Shown one piece after another: positions 7,007 to 16,047 of a stretch of 64,000 bases of DNA. The stretch comes from Streptomyces sp. B3I8. Lineage in GTDB: Bacteria; Actinomycetota; Actinomycetes; Streptomycetales; Streptomycetaceae. The notes under the pieces are model-generated. The model had not been told where the DNA came from, did not search any database, and saw nothing but the letters and a program-made list of their open reading frames with translations. The stretch lies in contig NZ_JAUSYN010000002.1 in NCBI RefSeq assembly GCF_030816915.1, positions 4,477,501-4,541,500 on the forward strand. The letters run 5' to 3'. The stretch's first letter is position 1, and every line of letters begins with the position of its first letter. Made by a program: the position numbers and the translations under genes.

Positions 7007-8332
7007 GTGGTGACCAGCACACAGCGCCGCAAGTCCGACCGGCGCACCTACGTTCTCGACACCAGCGTCCTGCTGGCCGACCCGAACGCCCTGACCCGCT
7101 TCGAGGAACACGAGGTCGTGCTCCCCATCGTGGTGGTCACGGAACTGGAGGCCAAGCGGCACCATCCCGAGCTCGGCTACTTCGCCCGGCAGGCCCTGCG
7201 GCTGCTGGACGACTTCCGGGTGCGGTACGGACGCCTCGACGCCCCCATCCCGATCGGCGAGCTGGGCGGCACGATGCGGGTCGAGCTCAACCACTCGGAC
7301 CCCAGCGTCCTGCCCAGCGGCTACCGCCTGGGGGACAACGACTCCCGCATCCTCGCGGTCGCCCGCAACCTGCAGGCCGAGGGGTTCGACGTCACCGTCG
7401 TGTCGAAGGACCTCCCGCTGCGCATCAAGGCGTCCTCGGTGGGCCTGCTCGCCGAGGAGTACCGGGCGGAGCTGGCCATCACGGACGCCTCCGGGTGGAC
7501 CGGGATGTCGGAACTGACACTGCCGGGCGAACAGGTGGACATCCTCTTCGAGGAAGGACACGTGTACGTGCCGGAGGCGGCCGACCTGCCCGTGCACACG
7601 GGGCTGACGATCCAGTCGGAACGGGGCAGGGCGCTCGGCCGGGTCACCGCCGAGGGCACCGTCCGGCTGGTGCGCGGCGACCGGGAGGCGTTCGGCATCA
7701 AGGGCCGCAGCGCCGAGCAGCGCGTCGCGCTCGACCTGTTGCTCGACCCGGACGTCGGGATCGTGTCGATGGGCGGCCGGGCCGGCACCGGCAAGTCGGC
7801 GCTGGCGCTGTGCGCTGGTCTGGAGGCGGTGCTGGAGCGCCGTCAGCACCAGAAGGTGATGGTCTTCCGGCCGCTGTACGCGGTGGGCGGGCAGGAGCTC
7901 GGCTATCTGCCGGGCAGCGAGGCCGAGAAGATGAGCCCCTGGGCGCAGGCGGTCTTCGACACCCTGTCGGCTGTGACGTCCCGCGAGGTCATCGAGGAGG
8001 TCACCGCCCGCGGCATGCTGGAGGTGCTGCCGCTGACGCACATCCGCGGCCGGTCCCTGCACGACGCGTTCGTGATCGTCGACGAGGCCCAGTCCCTGGA
8101 GCGGAACGTCCTGCTGACGGTCCTCTCCCGGATCGGCGCCAACTCGCGGGTGGTCCTCACCCACGACGTCGCGCAGCGGGACAATCTGCGGGTGGGCCGT
8201 TACGACGGCGTGGTGGCGGTCGTGGAGAGGCTGAAGGGGCACCCGCTCTTCGCCCACGTGACGCTGAACCGGTCCGAACGCTCCCAGATCGCCGCACTGG
8301 TGACCGAAATGTTGGAAGAGGGACACATCTAG
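7007..8332 (+). CDS. PIN domain-PhoH family ATPase
   Basis: About 441 aa. An N-terminal PIN domain (about 15-150) starts at [13 protein letters not shown] and contains [10 protein letters not shown] and [10 protein letters not shown], the acidic residues expected of a PIN RNase site. The C-terminal PhoH ATPase (about 225-440) has Walker [13 protein letters not shown], Walker B FVIVDEAQ and the PhoH-typical [13 protein letters not shown]. This fusion (YlaK/PhoH2 type) is an ATP-dependent RNA helicase/RNase in mycobacteria. Start set at GTG 7007 (or 7010), 11 nt after GAGGGGG; earlier starts would add a low-conservation tail. Monocistronic by context. Confidence 0.93.
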   Translation: MVTSTQRRKSDRRTYVLDTSVLLADPNALTRFEEHEVVLPIVVVTELEAKRHHPELGYFARQALRLLDDFRVRYGRLDAPIPIGELGGTMRVELNHSDPSVLPSGYRLGDNDSRILAVARNLQAEGFDVTVVSKDLPLRIKASSVGLLAEEYRAELAITDASGWTGMSELTLPGEQVDILFEEGHVYVPEAADLPVHTGLTIQSERGRALGRVTAEGTVRLVRGDREAFGIKGRSAEQRVALDLLLDPDVGIVSMGGRAGTGKSALALCAGLEAVLERRQHQKVMVFRPLYAVGGQELGYLPGSEAEKMSPWAQAVFDTLSAVTSREVIEEVTARGMLEVLPLTHIRGRSLHDAFVIVDEAQSLERNVLLTVLSRIGANSRVVLTHDVAQRDNLRVGRYDGVVAVVERLKGHPLFAHVTLNRSERSQIAALVTEMLEEGHI

Positions 8333-8791
8333 CCGCTCACCGCGGCACACCGCAGTCCGTCCCAGACGGCTGCAGACCGCCTCAACTCATCGCATTCGCG
8401 CGGCAGTTGGCGCCGTCCGGCAACAAGGCGAAGGAGCCTAGCCGGGCGGCGCCCCGCTGTGTGGGGTTTCCCGTGAATATTCCGGGGTCGGCGGGGTGTG
8501 AGCTTTCACACGCGGCACTGAATTGATTCCCGGCATCGGGTTACGGCAGAGTCTCGGTTCTGTCAGGCCCCGCATACGACACAGCCGTACCCCCAGCGGT
8601 TCGGCGCATCGAGAACAGCACCAACTCCATAGAGCCGTCGTATGCCGCCCGAGCAACACGCGGCACTCCCGTCACGGGAGTTGTCCACCGGGCCCGTGCC
8701 TCCCGTGACCCCGTAGGTGGGAGGCCAGCGTCAAGGGGCACGATCGCGTCCGCCAGGGTCACCTCAGCGGGCGATGCTGGAAGGAAACCGT
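8333..8791. other. Long 5' region of the transglycosylase gene
   Basis: A 459-bp gap with a Crp-like dyad at 8496-8511 and some shorter dyads (for example CCCGTCACGGGAG near 8670). Long leaders before secreted wall hydrolases in Streptomyces often carry a ydaO (cyclic di-AMP) riboswitch, but I could not find its conserved core here. No ORF is convincing. Confidence 0.4.
8496..8511. promoter_or_regulatory. Candidate Crp/Fnr-family operator
   Basis: GTGTGAGCTTTCACAC is a perfect 6-bp-arm inverted repeat with a 4-nt centre. It contains GTG-N6-CAC, the core of cAMP receptor protein-type sites. It lies ~280 bp upstream of a secreted cell-wall lytic enzyme, a class of target regulated by Crp in actinobacteria. 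The site is predicted by pattern only. Confidence 0.45.
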
Positions 8792-9493
8792 GTGAGCCGG
8801 ATCTCGGTCCGGGGATTCGCAGTGGCCTCTGCCACCGCGGTCACCGCCGTCGGTAGCGTTGTAGGCGTTGCCTCGGGCAGTGTTGCCCAGAACAACGACG
8901 CCGAGGCGCCCGTCGCCGACGCGACGCTCCTGTCGGACATCCCCGTGGGCACGCAGGCCCAGGTCCAGACCGCGTCCCTCGCGCAGCAGGCCGACGCACA
9001 GGCCATCGCCGCGGACACCAGCGCCCGCAAGGACGCCGAGGCAGCCGCGCGCAAGGCCGCCGCCCAGAGCGCCGTCGCCAAGAAGGCGGCGGCCCAGAAG
9101 GCGGCGGACGATGCCAAGGAGCGGGCGAAGGAGAAGAAGGACGACGCCGCCAGCCGCAGCGCCACGCGCGACGCCTCGACCTTCACCGTCCAGAGCTCCT
9201 ACACCGTCGCTCAGGTCCAGGCGATCGCCCGGCAGATCGTGCCGAGCGGCCAGTTCCAGTGCTTCAGCAACATCGTGAACCACGAGTCGACCTGGAACTA
9301 CCAGGCGACCAACCCCTCCTCGGGTGCGTACGGCCTCGTCCAGGCCCTGCCCGCCGGCAAGATGGCCTCGGCCGGTGCCGACTGGCGGACCAACCCGGCC
9401 ACCCAGATCAAGTGGGGCCTGAACTACATGAACCAGCGTTACGGCAGCCCGTGCGACGCCTGGTCGTACTGGCAGGCGAACGGGAACTACTGA
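8792..9493 (+). CDS. Secreted lytic transglycosylase (SLT domain)
   Basis: A 233-aa wall hydrolase. The signal peptide (about 1-35, ISVRGFAVASATAVTAVGS) is followed by an Ala/Lys/Asp-rich coiled-coil-like region (about 50-125) and a C-terminal SLT/lysozyme-like domain (about 140-233). Its catalytic Glu is in IVNHESTWNYQATNPSSGAY, and the ending is DAWSYWQANGNY. It should cleave the glycan strands of peptidoglycan with 1,6-anhydro formation. GTG 8792 is preferred because GGAAGGA lies 6-7 nt upstream; ATG 8774 in the same frame has no ribosome site. A terminator hairpin follows 45 bp after the stop. Confidence 0.92.
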   Translation: MSRISVRGFAVASATAVTAVGSVVGVASGSVAQNNDAEAPVADATLLSDIPVGTQAQVQTASLAQQADAQAIAADTSARKDAEAAARKAAAQSAVAKKAAAQKAADDAKERAKEKKDDAASRSATRDASTFTVQSSYTVAQVQAIARQIVPSGQFQCFSNIVNHESTWNYQATNPSSGAYGLVQALPAGKMASAGADWRTNPATQIKWGLNYMNQRYGSPCDAWSYWQANGNY

Positions 9494-9537
9494 TCCGTGG
9501 TCCCCGCCGGTCCGCCGGTGCCCCCGCTCAACCTCGC

Positions 9538-9570
9538 ACAGCCCCTCTCCGTCCTACGGGGAGGGGCTGT
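9538..9570 (+). terminator. Terminator hairpin after the transglycosylase gene
   Basis: ACAGCCCCTCTCCGT (9538-9552) pairs with ACGGGGAGGGGCTGT (9556-9570) over 15 bp with one G-T wobble and a 3-nt loop. The following TTGCCCTGT is only weakly U-rich, as is common in Streptomyces. Confidence 0.7.
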
Positions 9571-9640
9571 TGCCCTGTAGCGTCTGATCCGGCAGCTCCA
9601 GGGGGGAGTGGTGGGGAAAAGCGGGGGAAGAGGACGGACC

Positions 9641-11275
9641 ATGTCACGTGTGCCGGAATGGCTCGGCCGGGCCGGTGCCCGACTGACCGAGCTGGGTGAG
9701 CGGCTCGACGCGCGTCGCGCGGAGGTCGAGGGCGGGCGGAACGCACCGGGGGCGCCGGAACGACCGCCCCGACGGCCCGGCGGTACCGACGGTACGGCCG
9801 CGGGTGCGGCCGGTTCGGCCGAGACCGCCGGTACGGCCGGGGGAATCGATCCAGCCGGCGGAGCGGGTACGGGCGGAGCCGCGGAGTCGGCCCCGCCCGC
9901 CGATACGTCCAAGTCCGCCAAGTCCGCCAAGCCTGCCAAGTTCGTCAAGCCCACCGGTGCCGCCGGGACCACCGGTCCGGCCGGACCGGCCGGGGGCGCC
10001 GACCCGTCGGGCCCCGTCGGCGCCGGGCCGGCGGACACCCAGTGGGACGCGGAGGCCGAGGCCGGGGAACCCCCGCCCGGCACGGCGGTGGCCGGGGGCC
10101 CGGGCCGCGACACCGTCCGCGCACCCGCGGGGGCCACCGCCTCCGCCGGGCTCGCCCCCGTCGTCGTACGACCGCGGCGGCCCGACCCCGCCCAGGCCGT
10201 GCCCTGGGGCGTGCGGGTCGCGGCGGAGGCCGGCTGGCGGCTGCTCGTGCTCGCCGGCACGGTGTGGGTGCTGATGACGGTCATCAGCGCCGTACGGCTC
10301 GTGGTGCTGGCGTTCGTCGCCGCACTGCTCATCACGGCGATACTGCAGCCGACAGTGGCCCGTCTGCGCCGCCACGGCGTACCGCGCGGACTGGCGACGG
10401 CGCTCACCGCGGTCCTCGGCTTCGTCGTCATGGGGCTCATCGGATGGTTCGTCACCTGGCAGGTGATGGAGAACATCGACAACCTCTCCGACCAGGTCCA
10501 GGACGGCATCGACGATCTGCGCCGGTGGCTGCTGAACAGCCCGTTCCATGTGACGGACAAACAGATCAACGCCATCGCCAAGAACCTGCGAGAGGCGATC
10601 GGGGCCAACACCGACCAGATCACCTCGGCCGGCCTGGAGGGTGTCACGGTCATCGTGGAGGGCCTGACGGGCATCCTGCTGACCATCTTCTCCACGCTGT
10701 TCCTGCTCTACGACGGCCGGCGCATCTGGGAGTGGACGCTCAAGCTGGTCCCGGCGGCGGCGCGGCCGGGGGTCGCCGGGGCGGGGCCGCAGGCGTGGCG
10801 CACGCTGACGGCGTACGTGCGCGGCACGGTGGTCGTGGCGCTGATCGACGCCATCTTCATCGGGCTCGGGATCTACTTCCTCGACGTGCCGATGGCGGTG
10901 CCGCTGGCCGTGTTCATCTTCCTGTTCGCGTTCATCCCGCTGGTGGGCGCGGTCGTGTCGGGGGCGCTGGCGGTGGTCGTGGCGCTGGTGACGCAGGGGG
11001 TGTTCGCGGCGGTGATGACGCTGGCGGTCGTGCTGGCGGTGCAGCAGATCGAGGGGCACATCCTGCAGCCGTTCATTCTGGGGCGGGCGGTGCGGGTGCA
11101 TCCGCTGGCCGTGGTGCTGTCGGTGGCGGCGGGGGGGATGGTGGCCGGGATCGGGGGAGCGGTGGTCGCGGTTCCGCTGGTCGCGGTGACCAATACGGTG
11201 GTGGGTTACCTGCGGGCGTACGTGGGGGACGACGCGCCCGAGGGCGACCCGGCGGAGCGCCCGGCCGAGCAGTAG
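9641..11275 (+). CDS. AI-2E-family membrane transporter with disordered N terminus
   Basis: About 544 aa. Residues 1-180 are low complexity (runs of Gly/Ala/Pro/Thr and SAKSAKPAKF). The rest is a typical AI-2E/TqsA (UPF0118) permease with around eight membrane helices: LLVLAGTVWVLMTVISAVRLVVLAFVA-type entry helices, the long periplasmic-type helix pair (ENIDNLSDQVQDGIDDLRRW), and the C-terminal conserved HILQPFILGRAVRVHPL followed by glycine-rich helices. The family exports small molecules or exchanges ions; substrate unknown. ATG 9641 is chosen over an upstream in-frame GTG because AGAGGAC precedes it and homologues start near SRVPEWLGR. Confidence 0.88.
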   Translation: MSRVPEWLGRAGARLTELGERLDARRAEVEGGRNAPGAPERPPRRPGGTDGTAAGAAGSAETAGTAGGIDPAGGAGTGGAAESAPPADTSKSAKSAKPAKFVKPTGAAGTTGPAGPAGGADPSGPVGAGPADTQWDAEAEAGEPPPGTAVAGGPGRDTVRAPAGATASAGLAPVVVRPRRPDPAQAVPWGVRVAAEAGWRLLVLAGTVWVLMTVISAVRLVVLAFVAALLITAILQPTVARLRRHGVPRGLATALTAVLGFVVMGLIGWFVTWQVMENIDNLSDQVQDGIDDLRRWLLNSPFHVTDKQINAIAKNLREAIGANTDQITSAGLEGVTVIVEGLTGILLTIFSTLFLLYDGRRIWEWTLKLVPAAARPGVAGAGPQAWRTLTAYVRGTVVVALIDAIFIGLGIYFLDVPMAVPLAVFIFLFAFIPLVGAVVSGALAVVVALVTQGVFAAVMTLAVVLAVQQIEGHILQPFILGRAVRVHPLAVVLSVAAGGMVAGIGGAVVAVPLVAVTNTVVGYLRAYVGDDAPEGDPAERPAEQ

Positions 11276-11322
11276 TCAGGGACGGGAGGGGAAGGGCAGG
11301 GGCGGCGGGGGCGAAAAACGCC

Positions 11323-11356
11323 CGGGCCCCGCCCACCGCGAGGTGGACGGGGCCCG
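11323..11356 (-). terminator. Terminator of the ahpCD operon
   Basis: CGGGCCCCGCCCACC (11323-11337) and GGTGGACGGGGCCCG (11342-11356) form a 15-bp stem with one mismatch and a GNRA loop (GCGA). On the minus strand the stem is followed by GGCGTTTTTCGC, so it is an intrinsic terminator for ahpD. It lies between convergent genes and may also stop + strand transcripts. Confidence 0.85.
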
Positions 11357-11384
11357 AGTGCACGCGCGGCGTGAGCCGCGCACG

Positions 11385-11918
11385 TCACCCCGCCAGTACC
11401 GCCTCCGCGTCCAGCGTCACGCCGACCGCCTCCACGACCGCCGCGATCTTGAACGCCTCCTGGATCACCTCACGCTCGACGCCCGCCCTGCGGAGCACCT
11501 GCTCGTGCGAGTCGAGGCACATCCCGCACCCGTTGATCGCCGACACCGCGAACGACCACAGCTCGAAGTCGACCTTGTCGACCCCGGGGTTGCCGATGAC
11601 GTTCATCCGCAGTCCGGCCCGCAGCGTGCCGTACTCGTGGTCGGACAGCAGGTGCCGCGTGCGGTAGAACACGTTGTTCATCGCCATGACGGCCGCCGCG
11701 GACTTCGCCGCGGTGTACGCCTCCGGCGACAGGTTGGCCTTCGCCTCCGGCTCCAGTTCCCGCAGCACGATCGGGGACCGTGAGGCGATCGCGGTCACCA
11801 GCACCGTGCCCCAGAGGGCCTGCGCCGGCAGGTCGGAGTTGCCGATCACCGAACCGAGGTTCAGCTTCAGGTCCTTGGCGTAGTCCGGCAGTGCGGACTT
11901 GAGCGCGTCCAGGGACAT
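11385..11918 (-). CDS. ahpD: Alkyl hydroperoxide reductase AhpD
   Basis: A 177-aa AhpD, the CxxC disulfide reductase that, with dihydrolipoamide donors, recharges AhpC in actinobacteria. The active site [11 protein letters not shown] supplies C131, C134 and H138, and E119 lies upstream as expected. Length is normal. ATG 11918 ([16 protein letters not shown]) matches family N termini; a GTG at 11930 would overlap the ahpC stop and is less likely. It lies 4 bp after ahpC, in one operon controlled from the oxyR-ahpC intergenic region. Confidence 0.96.
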   Translation of the reverse strand: MSLDALKSALPDYAKDLKLNLGSVIGNSDLPAQALWGTVLVTAIASRSPIVLRELEPEAKANLSPEAYTAAKSAAAVMAMNNVFYRTRHLLSDHEYGTLRAGLRMNVIGNPGVDKVDFELWSFAVSAINGCGMCLDSHEQVLRRAGVEREVIQEAFKIAAVVEAVGVTLDAEAVLAG

Positions 11919-11922
11919 CGGG

Positions 11923-12477
11923 TCACTCACCCGCCAGCAGCGCGACCGGGTCGAGCGTCTCGTCGCCCTGCTTCCAGTTGCACGGGCACAGCTCGTCGGT
12001 CTGCAGCGCGTCGAGGACTCGCAGGACCTCCTTGGGGTTACGGCCGACGGACCCGGCGGTCACCATCGTGAACTGGATCTCGTTGTTCTGGTCCACGACG
12101 AACACCGCGCGCTGCGCGAAGCCGTCCTCGCCCTCGATGCCGAGCGCGCGCATCAGCTCGTGCCTGGAGTCGGCCATCATCGGGAAGGGCAGGTCGGTCA
12201 GGTCCGGGTGGTCCTTGCGCCAGGCGTGGTGGACGAACTCGGAGTCGCCGGAGAAGCCGAGGATCTGCGCGTCACGGTCGGCGAACTCGTCGTTCAGCTT
12301 GCCGAACGCGGCGATCTCGGTCGGGCACACGAAGGTGAAGTCCTTGGGCCAAGCGAAGACGATCTTCCACTTGCCCTCGTAGGTCTTGTGGTTGATCGTG
12401 TCGAACTCCTTGCCCTTCTCCAGGGAGACGCAGGCAGTCAGTTCGAACTCGGGGAACTTGTCACCGACAGTGAGCAC
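11923..12477 (-). CDS. ahpC: Peroxiredoxin AhpC
   Basis: A 184-aa 2-Cys peroxiredoxin that reduces H2O2 and organic hydroperoxides. Peroxidatic C51 is in [13 protein letters not shown]; resolving cysteines are C164/C166 in DELCPCNW, the actinobacterial arrangement with an extra Cys. GTG 12477 is preceded by AAGGAGAG. The frame stays open upstream but without conservation. It is the first gene of ahpC-ahpD and divergent from oxyR, whose product is known in S. coelicolor to activate ahpCD under peroxide. Confidence 0.97.
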   Translation of the reverse strand: MLTVGDKFPEFELTACVSLEKGKEFDTINHKTYEGKWKIVFAWPKDFTFVCPTEIAAFGKLNDEFADRDAQILGFSGDSEFVHHAWRKDHPDLTDLPFPMMADSRHELMRALGIEGEDGFAQRAVFVVDQNNEIQFTMVTAGSVGRNPKEVLRVLDALQTDELCPCNWKQGDETLDPVALLAGE

Positions 12478-12592
12478 AGACTCTCCTTGTACGCGAGGGA
12501 CGCCCCGCTCGTAAGGCGCCGCTCTTGGATGGGACGTCGGCGATCGTGGCACACAGTGCATTGATTCGGGAAATAGCTACACTCGGTCGCGT

Positions 12593-12611
12593 TGATCGGT
12601 GTTCTCTATCA
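12593..12611. promoter_or_regulatory. Candidate OxyR binding site (TGAT-N11-ATCA)
   Basis: TGAT (12593-12596), 11 nt, then ATCA (12608-12611): the T-N11-A dyad expected for a LysR regulator. It is 20 bp before the oxyR start and ~115 bp before ahpC. A second AT-rich patch, AAATAGCTACACTCGG (about 12571-12586), could be the distal half-site or the ahpC promoter. Autoregulation plus divergent activation is the classical LysR arrangement. Confidence 0.6.
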
Positions 12612-12630
12612 GTGACCAAGGGTGAGATGC

Positions 12631-13605
12631 GTGGCCAAGGCGGGAATCGCGGGCGTGACCGGAGGAACCGGGCCCCGCGGGCGTCGGCAGCCGAGCCTGT
12701 CCCAACTCCGCGCGTTCGCCGCCGTGGCCGAACACCTGCACTTCCGGGACGCCGCCGCCGCGATCGGCACGAGCCAGCCGGCGCTCTCCGGTGCCGTCTC
12801 CGCGCTGGAGGAGATCCTCGGCCTGACGCTGGTCGAGCGTACGACGCGCAAGGTGCTGCTCTCACCCGCCGGTGAACGTCTCGCCGTACGGGCCAAGGCG
12901 GTACTGGCAGAGGTCGGTGCGCTCCTGGAGGAGGCCGAGGCGGTGCGGGCGCCGTTCACCGGAGTGCTCCGGCTGGGCGTGATCCCGACCGTCGCCCCCT
13001 ATCTGCTGCCCACGGTGCTCGGTCTGGTGCACGAGCGCCATCCCGCTCTCGACCTCCAGGTGCACGAGGAGCAGACCGCCGGCCTGCTCGACGGCCTGGC
13101 CACCGGCCGCCTCGACCTGCTGCTGCTCGCGGTGCCCCTCGGCGTCCACGGCGTCACCGAACTCCCGCTCTACGACGAGGACTTCGTGCTGGTCACCCCG
13201 CTGGACCACCCCCTGGGCGGCCGCGCGGGCATCCCCCGCGCGGCGCTGCGCGAGCTCAACCTGCTGCTCCTGGACGAGGGGCACTGCCTGCGCGACCAGG
13301 CGCTCGACATCTGCCGGGAGGCGGGCCGCGCGGACGCCCCGGTCACGACGACGGCCGCGGGGCTGGCGACGCTCGTCCAGCTCGTCGCCGGGGGACTGGG
13401 CGTGACGCTGCTGCCGCGCACCGCGCTCACGGTCGAGACGAGCCGCAACGGGAGCCTGCTCACCGGGTACTTCGCCGATCCGGCGCCGACGCGGCGGGTG
13501 GCGCTGGCGATGCGGGCGGGGACGGCGCGATCGGCCGAGTACACGGAACTGGCCGCAGCGCTCAGGGAAGCGCTGCGGCCACTGCCGGTACGGGTCGTCG
13601 ACTGA
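12631..13605 (+). CDS. oxyR: Peroxide-sensing LysR regulator OxyR
   Basis: A 324-aa LysR-type regulator. N-terminal winged HTH (about 20-80): SLSQLRAFAAVAEHLHFRDAA, then SQPALSGAVSALEE. The effector domain contains the OxyR redox signature LLLDEGHCLRDQALDIC, giving C219 and C228, the pair that forms the disulfide after peroxide exposure. GTG 12631 is chosen (homologues begin with a short basic AKAG-like tail and AAGGGTGAG precedes it); GTG 12622 is the alternative. Divergent from ahpC-ahpD. Confidence 0.96.
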   Translation: MAKAGIAGVTGGTGPRGRRQPSLSQLRAFAAVAEHLHFRDAAAAIGTSQPALSGAVSALEEILGLTLVERTTRKVLLSPAGERLAVRAKAVLAEVGALLEEAEAVRAPFTGVLRLGVIPTVAPYLLPTVLGLVHERHPALDLQVHEEQTAGLLDGLATGRLDLLLLAVPLGVHGVTELPLYDEDFVLVTPLDHPLGGRAGIPRAALRELNLLLLDEGHCLRDQALDICREAGRADAPVTTTAAGLATLVQLVAGGLGVTLLPRTALTVETSRNGSLLTGYFADPAPTRRVALAMRAGTARSAEYTELAAALREALRPLPVRVVD

Positions 13606-13644
13606 ACGTGCCCTGTTCCGTTGCTCCGTTGCTCTGCCGTGCCG

Positions 13645-16047
13645 CTATTCCGTCCGCAGGCCCTCCGGGCGCATCAGCCTCAGCAGCGCCGGCAGGCTCA
13701 GGACCGTCACCGCGAGGACGACGCCCGCCCCGACCCCCGTCATGGACAGCACGCTCCCCCAGTACACCCGCACCGGTACCTGGGACATCTTCTGCAGCAC
13801 CGCGCCCAGGGTCAGCCCGACCACCGAGGCGAGCACCAGGCCCAGCGCGATGGGGATCGCCGACTGCCACAGCACCGACAGGCTCAGTGTCCGGCGCCGG
13901 GTGCCGAAGGCGACCAGCGCCGACAGCAGCCGCTTGCGCTCCCGGAGCTGTTCGAGCTGTGACACCAGCAGGCTCGCCCCGATCAGCGCCAGGACACAGG
14001 TCGCGCCGATGAACAGGCCGGTGCGGACAGCCGCGTACTGTTCGGACGTCTCCTGTGAGGACCAGGTCCACGCGTCGGCGAACGGGTCCACCCGCGCCGC
14101 CGTGTTCCGTACGTGCTCCTCGGCGTCCGGCACCGAGTGGTCGAGGCGGACGTACACCCGCCCGTACATCACCGGCCGGGCCTTCGCAGGCGCGGCCGAG
14201 GGGGTCACCAGCAGGCCGTAGATGCTGTTCTGCAGCGCGTCGGGGCGCCGCTCCACCGTCCGCGTTCCCTCCGGCACCGTCCAGGCCACCTCGGCGCCCC
14301 GCTCCGAATCGCTGAAGGAGGGGTTGAGGAACACCTTGCGGCCGGGCTTCAGCAGCTCCTCCACGGAGTTGTCCGCGGAGCCGTCCTCGGGGCTGTACAC
14401 GGGGCCCTGGCCGGAGTCGTCGGCGGGTTCCGGGAGGGCGAAGACGTCGCCGTCGTGGCAGGAGGGGAGCACCGCGATCTCGCGCAGGGAGGCGCAGGTG
14501 CCGACGGTGAGGTCGGCGGAGAGCTCGGGGTCCTTGCGCCGCTCGCCGTAGCTGACGGCGGACAGCGCCACGGCCGAGGCCACGCCCTTGGTGTGCTTGA
14601 ACTCCGTTTCCACCTTGCCGCCGACGGTGTCGACCCTGCTCGTGCTGTTGACGTCGATCTCCATCTGCGCGCGCAGCGGGTCCCGGCCGGTGCTCTTGGT
14701 GAAGTCGTCCTCGACGCCCGCGAACAGCATCTGCAGGGCGATCGCCCCGGCCACCGCGACCGCGATCCCGTTGACCATGCGGGCCGCCGTGCCGCTGCTC
14801 AACTGAAGTCGCCGCACGGCGAGTTGCCAGGACACGCCGCCCGAGTCGAGCCGTCCGACGACGGACTCCACGACCCACGGCAGCAGCGCGGTCACGCCGA
14901 TCAGCAGCAGCAGGACGCCGCCGATGACCAGGTACTGGTTGAAGTTCCCGTCGTCGTTGCCCTTGCCGATCATCGGGTAGAGCATCGCCAGACCGGCCAC
15001 CGGCAGCAGAAGCCGCCACCACAGCCGGCGCCGGGCCGGCTTCGCCGTGCGCACCACGCCGAGCGGTTCGATGACGACGCCGCGCAGTGCGAACAGCGTG
15101 ACCAGGACCGCGGCCGCCGGGACCGCGAGGGCGACCAGCACGGCGAGCAGCGGCGAGGGCGTCAGGTAGCTCGGGTACACGCTGATGCCGAACAGATCGA
15201 CCGAGCCCACGAGTTCCCGGCCGAGCAGGAAGAACCCGGCGCCGAACAGCAGCCCGAACGCGGCCCCGGCCAGCGCCTCGCCGGCCGCGATGCGGCGCGT
15301 CATGCCGCCGTCGGAGCCGACCAGGCGCAGCGCCGCGAGCCGCCGGTCGCGGCGCTCGCCGCCGAACCGCACCGCCGCCGCGATGAACACGGCGACCGGC
15401 ATCAGCAGCACCACGAAGATGACAAGGATCAGCAGGATCAGGACCGGGGGCATGCCGTCGTCGTTCTGCGGGTCCCCGGCGGAGCCGAAGTGGTCGACGC
15501 GGCCCACGCTCGCGTCCTTGCCGACGCGCGGCGCGAGCTTGCCGGAGTAGGCGTAGTAGGCGAGTTCGCCCGGGCCCATGAGTCCGGACTCGCCGATCGT
15601 GCCGACCGTGCGGTAGGGCAGCCGCTCGCGCAGCAGCGCGCCGTCGTCGGAGTCCAGCAGCTTCTTCAGCGCGGGGGAGACCACCATCTCGCCCGCCCCC
15701 GGCAGCGCCCGCACGCCCGGCGGCACCGGCGCCTCGGGGCCCTCGGGCTGCAACAGCCGGCCGCGGACGTCGTCGTGGTGGAACGAGGTGTCGACGTGCG
15801 CCGCGACCACGGTGTCGTCGGCGCGGGGAATGGCCTTCGCCGCCGCGAACGAGAAGTCCCGCCGGGCGTCGTCGCGGTCGTGCCGTCGGCCGATGACGCT
15901 GGGCAGCGCGGTGGTGAGCAGCAGCAGCCCCACTCCGAGCCCCACACCGACCGCCGTGAGCAGGGTCCGCGTCCAGCCCTCGCGGCCGCCGGTGACGGCG
16001 AACCGGGCGCCCAGCGAGAGGTCACGGACCCAGGTGCGGGCGCTCAT
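13645..16047 (-). CDS. ABC transporter permease, MacB/FtsX type
   Basis: An 800-aa FtsX-like permease. A first helix near 25-50 (LLTAVGVGLGVGLLLLTTAL) is followed by an extracytoplasmic domain, a first helical bundle (about 205-340, with FGGERRDRRLAALRLVGSDG, the FtsX coupling region), a central segment, and a second extracytoplasmic domain and bundle (about 655-790, LRERKRLLSALVAFGTRRR). The ATG overlaps the ATPase stop by 4 bp (ATGA). With the ATPase it forms an exporter or mechano-transmitter for an unknown substrate (often peptides or antibiotics), controlled by the PadR gene at the operon head. Confidence 0.9.
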   Translation of the reverse strand: MSARTWVRDLSLGARFAVTGGREGWTRTLLTAVGVGLGVGLLLLTTALPSVIGRRHDRDDARRDFSFAAAKAIPRADDTVVAAHVDTSFHHDDVRGRLLQPEGPEAPVPPGVRALPGAGEMVVSPALKKLLDSDDGALLRERLPYRTVGTIGESGLMGPGELAYYAYSGKLAPRVGKDASVGRVDHFGSAGDPQNDDGMPPVLILLILVIFVVLLMPVAVFIAAAVRFGGERRDRRLAALRLVGSDGGMTRRIAAGEALAGAAFGLLFGAGFFLLGRELVGSVDLFGISVYPSYLTPSPLLAVLVALAVPAAAVLVTLFALRGVVIEPLGVVRTAKPARRRLWWRLLLPVAGLAMLYPMIGKGNDDGNFNQYLVIGGVLLLLIGVTALLPWVVESVVGRLDSGGVSWQLAVRRLQLSSGTAARMVNGIAVAVAGAIALQMLFAGVEDDFTKSTGRDPLRAQMEIDVNSTSRVDTVGGKVETEFKHTKGVASAVALSAVSYGERRKDPELSADLTVGTCASLREIAVLPSCHDGDVFALPEPADDSGQGPVYSPEDGSADNSVEELLKPGRKVFLNPSFSDSERGAEVAWTVPEGTRTVERRPDALQNSIYGLLVTPSAAPAKARPVMYGRVYVRLDHSVPDAEEHVRNTAARVDPFADAWTWSSQETSEQYAAVRTGLFIGATCVLALIGASLLVSQLEQLRERKRLLSALVAFGTRRRTLSLSVLWQSAIPIALGLVLASVVGLTLGAVLQKMSQVPVRVYWGSVLSMTGVGAGVVLAVTVLSLPALLRLMRPEGLRTE

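Noticed and set aside
8333..8791. Cyclic di-AMP (ydaO) riboswitch before the transglycosylase gene
   Set aside because: The position is suggestive, but the conserved core motifs of the ydaO class could not be found.
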